Part shown: positions 59,863 through 64,000 of the stretch, piece by piece
Layout of the letters: every line of letters starts with the position of its first letter
How positions within the stretch are numbered: position 1 is the stretch's first letter
NCBI GenBank assembly: GCA_927797885.1
Contig: OV696605.1
Coordinates: 2,517,157 to 2,581,156, forward strand
DNA: 64,000 nt
Origin: Gloeomargaritales cyanobacterium VI4D9
Lineage (GTDB): Bacteria > Cyanobacteriota > Cyanobacteriia > Gloeomargaritales > Gloeomargaritaceae
Direction: 5' to 3'
The notes under the pieces: model-generated
The model's database searches: none
What the model was told of the DNA's origin: nothing
What the model saw: the letters and a program-made list of their open reading frames with translations, nothing else
Translations under genes and position numbers: made by a program

Positions 59863-61514
59863 ATCAGCTTGAACTTCCAGCATATAAAGAGCATAAAGTT
59901 GAATTTACTCTCGGACGAACTTTACTTTGGTTGTTAATCGCTGGACTATTTACCACGATGCAGATTCAGCAATCCCTGCGGGGTGGACGATTGATATCTT
60001 GGTTCCTACTTGACGATGATTCAATTTATTATGTAGATGCCTTACGCCGGTTGATGGTCTTTCACGGCGGTGGGCCGGATAAATTATTCCTTGATTTTAT
60101 CCAAAATGGTATGCATGCACCGGGAGGAACCTTACCTGCCCTGCTTGGATTTGGTTTGTTTGGTCCCTACGATTGGGCACCTTCTGCGGCACGAGGATTG
60201 GTTATCTTTGGCCTCATTGTATTTGTTGCTGAATATCTATGCCGAGGATTACCCCTGATTTGGAAACTCTGTGTGGTGACCTTGGCACTAACCTGGCGGA
60301 TTATTGGAGCTACGGTTACGGAAGGTCGCCCTGATTTAACGATGGCACTACTTGCGGCGATGGGCATCATGTTGATTACAGAATCCAATTGGTTGGGTTC
60401 CCGGTGGCAAAAACAAGTTTTTACTGGGGTCATTTGGGGCCTCGCATTACTGTGGAAACCTAGTGCTAGTATCGTGACTATATTTCTATTTGTCTTTGCT
60501 CTTGGTATTGCAAGTTTCTACGAATGGTTTAAGGATAAAGGTTTATTTCAAAACATAATCCCTGTAAATCTACGATGTTTAGGTGCAACTGTTGCGGTCG
60601 CATTCATCCATTATGTAATTAATTGGCAAGGAATTTTAGGTTATATTAATATGGTTTTATTTGGTAAATTTAGTAGAGAGTTTCATCAAAATTTATCTTT
60701 TTTAGGTCACGGTCTTTACTATCTATCTGGGGCGGCTGGTCGTTGGTTGATTGGCTATCATTGGCTGGTTCTTTTTGTGTTAATCAGTACCCTGGCTTTA
60801 GGGCATTTCTGGTATCAAAATCGCCAAGATTTCTGGCCCAATTTTCCCGTGGTAGCACTAATTATGTTTTTGATTACCTGGTTATCCGTAAGCATCCCCA
60901 AGACTAAAACGCCCCATATTGGTGCAGTATTCCCAGCTTTAATTTTTTTTGTAGCTCTGTATTTGGTCGTTTACTTAATTCGCTATTATCAATTGGCATC
61001 TAATAGGAAGAAACTAATTTTTTATGGTGGAATGTCCCTCCTGACGGCTGTGGCAATTGGACAGATGAAATGGCCTGCGGCTCGTTATGATGTGGCATCA
61101 GCACAAAAAGTTTACCAAATTACGCAGGAAATAGCAGTTGATTTGGCACAACAGGTTAAACCCAATGAGCTAATTGTAGAATTATCCTACTGGTATCCCT
61201 CGGTGGCTAACTACCACATATTGAAAACAGGAATTGACCCCCAACTTCAGGGGGTGACTTTTTCTCATCAAGATTTGGCAAATGCTCTAAAATTATTTAA
61301 TCAGGCTGATTATATATTTTTTGATACAGGTTATGTTGATAGTGTTGAACGGGACTTAAACAATGGTAAAATCACTGAGTATGAATATAATACGGTACAA
61401 GATTTGATTCGTAAATTAGATTCACCTAAATATCAATTGCTCCAAGAATACCCCAATCCCTATCCCCTTGAGCAAGGTCGCAAATTATTCTTATACCAAC
61501 GGATTAAATCTTGA
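59859..61514 (+). CDS. Polytopic membrane protein, likely GT-C-type glycosyltransferase, copy 2
   Basis: 551 residues, paralog of 55491-57143. The first 155 residues differ by only a few changes ([14 protein letters not shown]), then identity drops through the middle and end (for example [20 protein letters not shown]). Acidic loop, membrane layout and soluble C-terminus are kept, so the gene looks functional. It lacks its own intact GT2 partner and would have to use the upstream one. Confidence 0.75.
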   Translation: MNQLELPAYKEHKVEFTLGRTLLWLLIAGLFTTMQIQQSLRGGRLISWFLLDDDSIYYVDALRRLMVFHGGGPDKLFLDFIQNGMHAPGGTLPALLGFGLFGPYDWAPSAARGLVIFGLIVFVAEYLCRGLPLIWKLCVVTLALTWRIIGATVTEGRPDLTMALLAAMGIMLITESNWLGSRWQKQVFTGVIWGLALLWKPSASIVTIFLFVFALGIASFYEWFKDKGLFQNIIPVNLRCLGATVAVAFIHYVINWQGILGYINMVLFGKFSREFHQNLSFLGHGLYYLSGAAGRWLIGYHWLVLFVLISTLALGHFWYQNRQDFWPNFPVVALIMFLITWLSVSIPKTKTPHIGAVFPALIFFVALYLVVYLIRYYQLASNRKKLIFYGGMSLLTAVAIGQMKWPAARYDVASAQKVYQITQEIAVDLAQQVKPNELIVELSYWYPSVANYHILKTGIDPQLQGVTFSHQDLANALKLFNQADYIFFDTGYVDSVERDLNNGKITEYEYNTVQDLIRKLDSPKYQLLQEYPNPYPLEQGRKLFLYQRIKS

Positions 61515-61578
61515 AATGATCCTTTTTCCAAAGGCTTCGTTACAATTGAGAGAATAGATATTAACGGTTATCCCACTC

Positions 61579-61890
61579 ATGCGACGGATTGATGTGATTG
61601 GTTTGGGGTTCGCCCTGTTGGGGGTGGGGGGGTTGCTCTATTTGCTCCTCCAGGCTTTCGGTTTAGATAGTTTGCAAGCCGGGTTGTGGAGCCAAGTGAC
61701 CCTGACAGTGGGTTTGATGGTTTGGATTGCCACCTATTCTTTGCGGGTGGTACGCAAGGACATGACCTACCATCAACAACGGGAACACTACGACCGGGCT
61801 TGGCTCGCCCGTCAGATTGAACAGCTTTCCCCCGAAGAGTGGGAGCGGTTACAGCGGGAAGTGGAACAAACCGAGGTCACTAAGGATTAA
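61579..61890 (+). CDS. DUF3007 family membrane protein
   Basis: 103 residues. MRRIDVIGLGFALLGVGGLL and a second segment (LWSQVTLTVGLMVWIATYSL) are two membrane helices, followed by RVVRKDMTYHQQREHYDRAW and a coiled charged tail (LSPEEWERLQREVEQTE). This pattern is that of DUF3007, found in cyanobacteria and plastids; its function is unresolved. Its stop overlaps the 3' end of the convergent phosphatase gene by a few bases. Confidence 0.8.
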   Translation: MRRIDVIGLGFALLGVGGLLYLLLQAFGLDSLQAGLWSQVTLTVGLMVWIATYSLRVVRKDMTYHQQREHYDRAWLARQIEQLSPEEWERLQREVEQTEVTKD

Positions 61891-63197
61891 TCCGTCACCC
61901 GTGCCACAATTAATGTAATGTCATCCCCCGCCGTCCCCCGGGCACCGACAAAGGCTTTCACCTGCATAAATAAATACTCCAAAATATCCTGGGCGCTGGT
62001 GTGTAACCCACAGGCATCCTGCACCGCCTGGAGCAACCCCGCCGTCTCAAACCGTGCCCCGTGGACGTTAGCCGCATCCGTAAAGCCGTCCGTGTAATAC
62101 ACCAACACATCTCCAGGCGCAAGGGTCACGGTGCCGTTTTCATACTGACTTTGGGGTTCCAGACCGATGAGCATCCCGGGGGTGTCCAACTGAAGTATTT
62201 GCTGGGAGGCACATTGCCAGAACAGAGGCGGGTTGTGGGCGGCATTACAAAAGGTCAAGTTGCGGGTCACCGGGTCATATTCGGAATAAAACAGGCTCAC
62301 AAAGCGGTGGGAATTGGTTAAATCTTCGTACATCACCTGGTTCAGGTGGCTGAGAATGTCCGCCGGTGAATTGCCCCGCAAGACTTCCGAGCGCAACATC
62401 CCCCGGGTCATGGTCATGATCAGCCCGGCGGGTACTCCTTTGCCCATCACATCCCCGATCACAATCGCCCAGCGTTGCCCCCCCGCCACCGGGATAAAGT
62501 CGTAATAGTCGCCGCCCACCCACTGCGCCGTGAAATAACGGGACTCCAACTGCAACCCCGGAATCTGGGGATGGGTTTCCGGTAGAAGGTGCTTTTGAAT
62601 TTCTGCCCCCAGCTTTAATTCCCGATCCAGCCGTTCCCGTTCCCGCAGTGCCAGCCGCAACTGCTCCTGCTCAATCGCCACCGCCGTCTGATCCGCCACC
62701 AAATTTAACAACTGCCTGCGGGCATCCGTATTCAGTAAACCAGGGCGGTCACTCAACACCACCAGCCATCCCTGCTCCTGTCCCGCCACAATCACCGCCG
62801 TCCCCAGCACCTCCACCGACAAGATGGTAGGCAGTTCCGCCTCAACTCGAGTAAACAACGCCCGGGCTGACCCGGCGGGTAACTGTCGCACATAGTCCGC
62901 CAACGGCTCCCGCACCTGCACATCCCATTCCTCCCGGTGGGAGTGAAACTGCGCCAGGGTCAAACGACGATCCTTCTCCTGCCACAGCAACAGTGCCGCC
63001 CCCTCCCCATCACACACCCGGGTGGCAATCACCGGAATCAGTTGTAAAAACTGGTTCAAATTGTGCAAATTCCGCAGGGCTGACCCCAGATAGCTCAGCA
63101 ATTCCTGCACCTTGCGATGCTCCCGCTGGGAACGCGCCACCAATTCCTTGAGGGTGAGGACTCCTGCCAAAGTCGGAGTCGAGGGCTGATCCGCCAT
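61887..63197 (-). CDS. GAF domain / SpoIIE-type (PP2C-like) phosphatase
   Basis: 436 residues. A coiled start (ELVARSQREHRKVQELLSYL) leads into a GAF domain at about 35-190 and a short helical linker (AIEQEQLRLALRERERLDRE). The catalytic domain at about 205-435 has VGGDYYDFIPVAGG, VIGDVMGKGVPAGLIMTMTR, VYYTDGFTDAANV and GDDITLIVARV, the metal-binding Asp residues of RsbU/SpoIIE phosphatases. It probably dephosphorylates an anti-anti-sigma-type partner in response to a GAF ligand; no partner gene is adjacent. No signal peptide. Confidence 0.92.
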   Translation of the reverse strand: MADQPSTPTLAGVLTLKELVARSQREHRKVQELLSYLGSALRNLHNLNQFLQLIPVIATRVCDGEGAALLLWQEKDRRLTLAQFHSHREEWDVQVREPLADYVRQLPAGSARALFTRVEAELPTILSVEVLGTAVIVAGQEQGWLVVLSDRPGLLNTDARRQLLNLVADQTAVAIEQEQLRLALRERERLDRELKLGAEIQKHLLPETHPQIPGLQLESRYFTAQWVGGDYYDFIPVAGGQRWAIVIGDVMGKGVPAGLIMTMTRGMLRSEVLRGNSPADILSHLNQVMYEDLTNSHRFVSLFYSEYDPVTRNLTFCNAAHNPPLFWQCASQQILQLDTPGMLIGLEPQSQYENGTVTLAPGDVLVYYTDGFTDAANVHGARFETAGLLQAVQDACGLHTSAQDILEYLFMQVKAFVGARGTAGDDITLIVARVTD

Positions 63198-63369
63198 GCC
63201 CGCTCTATCCTGCCGAAATGTAATGCGCTATTTTAACACTCGAACCCACCATGTCAAGTGCCCCATCCCCTAGGACGTTCGTACCCTCCCTGCGGACACT
63301 AATCCCGACAATCGCCAGCCCTGCTGGCCATTCGTTGCGCCCATAGCCAAGGCCATTGGCACAGAATGT

Positions 63370-63706
63370 GGGCAAAGTGTTCATTATTTATAATGTGTGG
63401 CGATCCCCACAATTGCTCAGGGATAAGTGCCGCAGTTTTGGTTCCCATGATGTGCAGGGGTTGACCCCAAATCTTCCCCAAACTCAGAGCCACCTGCCAT
63501 AGTCTTGGATGCTCATTATCGCCCTCAATCCCCACCTCGGTTATGACTGGGTTGCCCCAGTTGCCCCCAAAGCCGATCAGGAACCCAAAAACCGGCGACA
63601 AGCTGGTGTGGAATTGGGCGATTTTACGGTGACGGAATTTCACCCCTGGGTGCAACCCAATCCGATGACCCCACCCCACCCCAGCCGGGACAATTTCCAG
63701 GGATAA
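63370..63706 (+). pseudogene. Class II fumarase (fumC) C-terminal remnant
   Basis: One frame, interrupted by a TAG at 63500-63502, reads VFIIYNVWRSPQLLRDKCRS, LTPNLPQTQSHLP, then SWMLIIALNPHLGYDWVAPV and GDFTVTEFHPWVQPNPM. This matches the last third of fumarase C in order (the CRSF, TALNPHIGYD and C-terminal tail blocks). The rest of the gene is absent. Some substitutions (LRDKCRSF, VAPVAPKADQEP) show advanced decay. It sits directly upstream of ilvN. Confidence 0.7.
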
Positions 63707-63733
63707 TAAGACCACCTTTCCTACCCATTGACC

Positions 63734-64000
63734 ATGAAACACACCCTTTCCGTCCTAGTGGAAGATGAAGCTGGGGTTTTGACCCGAATTGCCGGATTAT
63801 TTGCCCGCCGGGGATTTAATATTGAGAGCCTCGCCGTTGGCCCCGCTGAACAGACCGGTATCTCCCGGATCACCATGGTTGTCCCCGGGGATGAACGGGA
63901 AATCGAACAACTCACCAAACAACTCTATAAACTGATCCACGTCCTCAAGGTTCAAGACATTACCCATGTGCCCTGCGTGGAGCGGGAATTGATGTTGATC
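63734..64000 (+). CDS. ilvN: Acetolactate synthase small subunit (3' end outside window)
   Basis: Regulatory subunit of acetohydroxyacid synthase in branched-chain amino-acid synthesis; binds valine for feedback control. The first 89 residues are in the window. [40 protein letters not shown] and [20 protein letters not shown] form the ACT domain. The frame is open to the right edge. It is not preceded by ilvB; only an ilvB fragment lies 4 kb upstream. Confidence 0.95.
   Translation, partial: MKHTLSVLVEDEAGVLTRIAGLFARRGFNIESLAVGPAEQTGISRITMVVPGDEREIEQLTKQLYKLIHVLKVQDITHVPCVERELMLI

Noticed and set aside
63299-63742. 147-residue frame on the minus strand
   Set aside because: It is antisense to the fumC remnant, whose plus-strand translation matches a known family in order, and it has no recognisable motifs or ribosome-binding site.

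Overview
The window is a piece of a cyanobacterial chromosome. The evidence is a set of markers: ndhH and ndhA of the photosynthetic-type NDH-1 complex, plant-type phytoene desaturase next to phytoene synthase (crtP-crtB), a PII gene (glnB) behind a perfect NtcA-type box, biosynthetic arginine decarboxylase, and a DUF3007 protein. Base composition is moderate, near 50% G+C by eye, with G+C-rich housekeeping genes separated by A+T-rich, repeat-loaded gaps. A unicellular lineage is plausible; the species cannot be fixed from the sequence alone.

Layout. 1-5.4 kb: a radical SAM protein (running off the left edge), a small membrane protein, purN, ndhH-ndhA. 5.7-7.4 kb: a TPR protein and an ExoD-like membrane protein. 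8.2-13.9 kb: a zinc-ribbon/PP2C/WD40 fusion, pgk, a divergent universal stress protein, trpF. 13.9-20.9 kb: an MlaE-type permease, a broken DNA glycosylase gene, thrC-tldD, ndk, tatC, a beta-carbonic anhydrase and a 2OG-Fe(II) oxygenase. 21.7-24.6 kb: an MscS-type channel gene split by an insertion sequence (IS). 24.7-27.7 kb: an NAD(P)-binding protein, a trypsin-like protease with TPRs, a response regulator. 27.7-29.7 kb: decayed transposase genes. 29.8-35.4 kb: a putative alpha/beta hydrolase, pepA, a small PD-(D/E)XK-like protein, two near-identical Uma2-type proteins and a small unknown gene. 35.5-41.4 kb: crtP, crtB, an unknown gene, a probable 6S-like RNA, purK, an RNase H, a membrane protein. 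41.7-44.1 kb: an IS5-like element with an IS4-like element inside it. 44.6-55.5 kb: gltA, rsmH, glnB, a phosphohexomutase, tsaD, speA, an NTF2-like secreted protein, minC-minD-minE, a GT2 glycosyltransferase. 55.5-61.5 kb: a large membrane protein gene present twice, the second copy preceded by a chimera of an ilvB fragment and a GT2 fragment, with a third IS4-like copy between them. 61.6-64 kb: a DUF3007 protein, a SpoIIE-type phosphatase, a fumC remnant, and the start of ilvN.

The most striking feature is the mobile-repeat landscape. Two families of intact-looking IS occur together with short non-autonomous relatives that share their ends and their target-duplication length. The IS4-like element (1108-1109 bp, three copies, 9-bp duplications) goes with 157- and 175-bp derivatives. 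The IS5-like element (about 1243 bp once the nested IS is removed, 4-bp duplications) goes with 110-125-bp derivatives. Further families with TATA-like termini have no visible autonomous partner. A G+C-rich hairpin module recurs inside elements with different ends, and a 22-26-bp sequence inserts at different points in otherwise matching repeats. Several insertions can be undone by eye to restore a reading frame (the mscS-type gene, the IS5-like transposase, the first part of the glycosylase gene), so at least these are recent.
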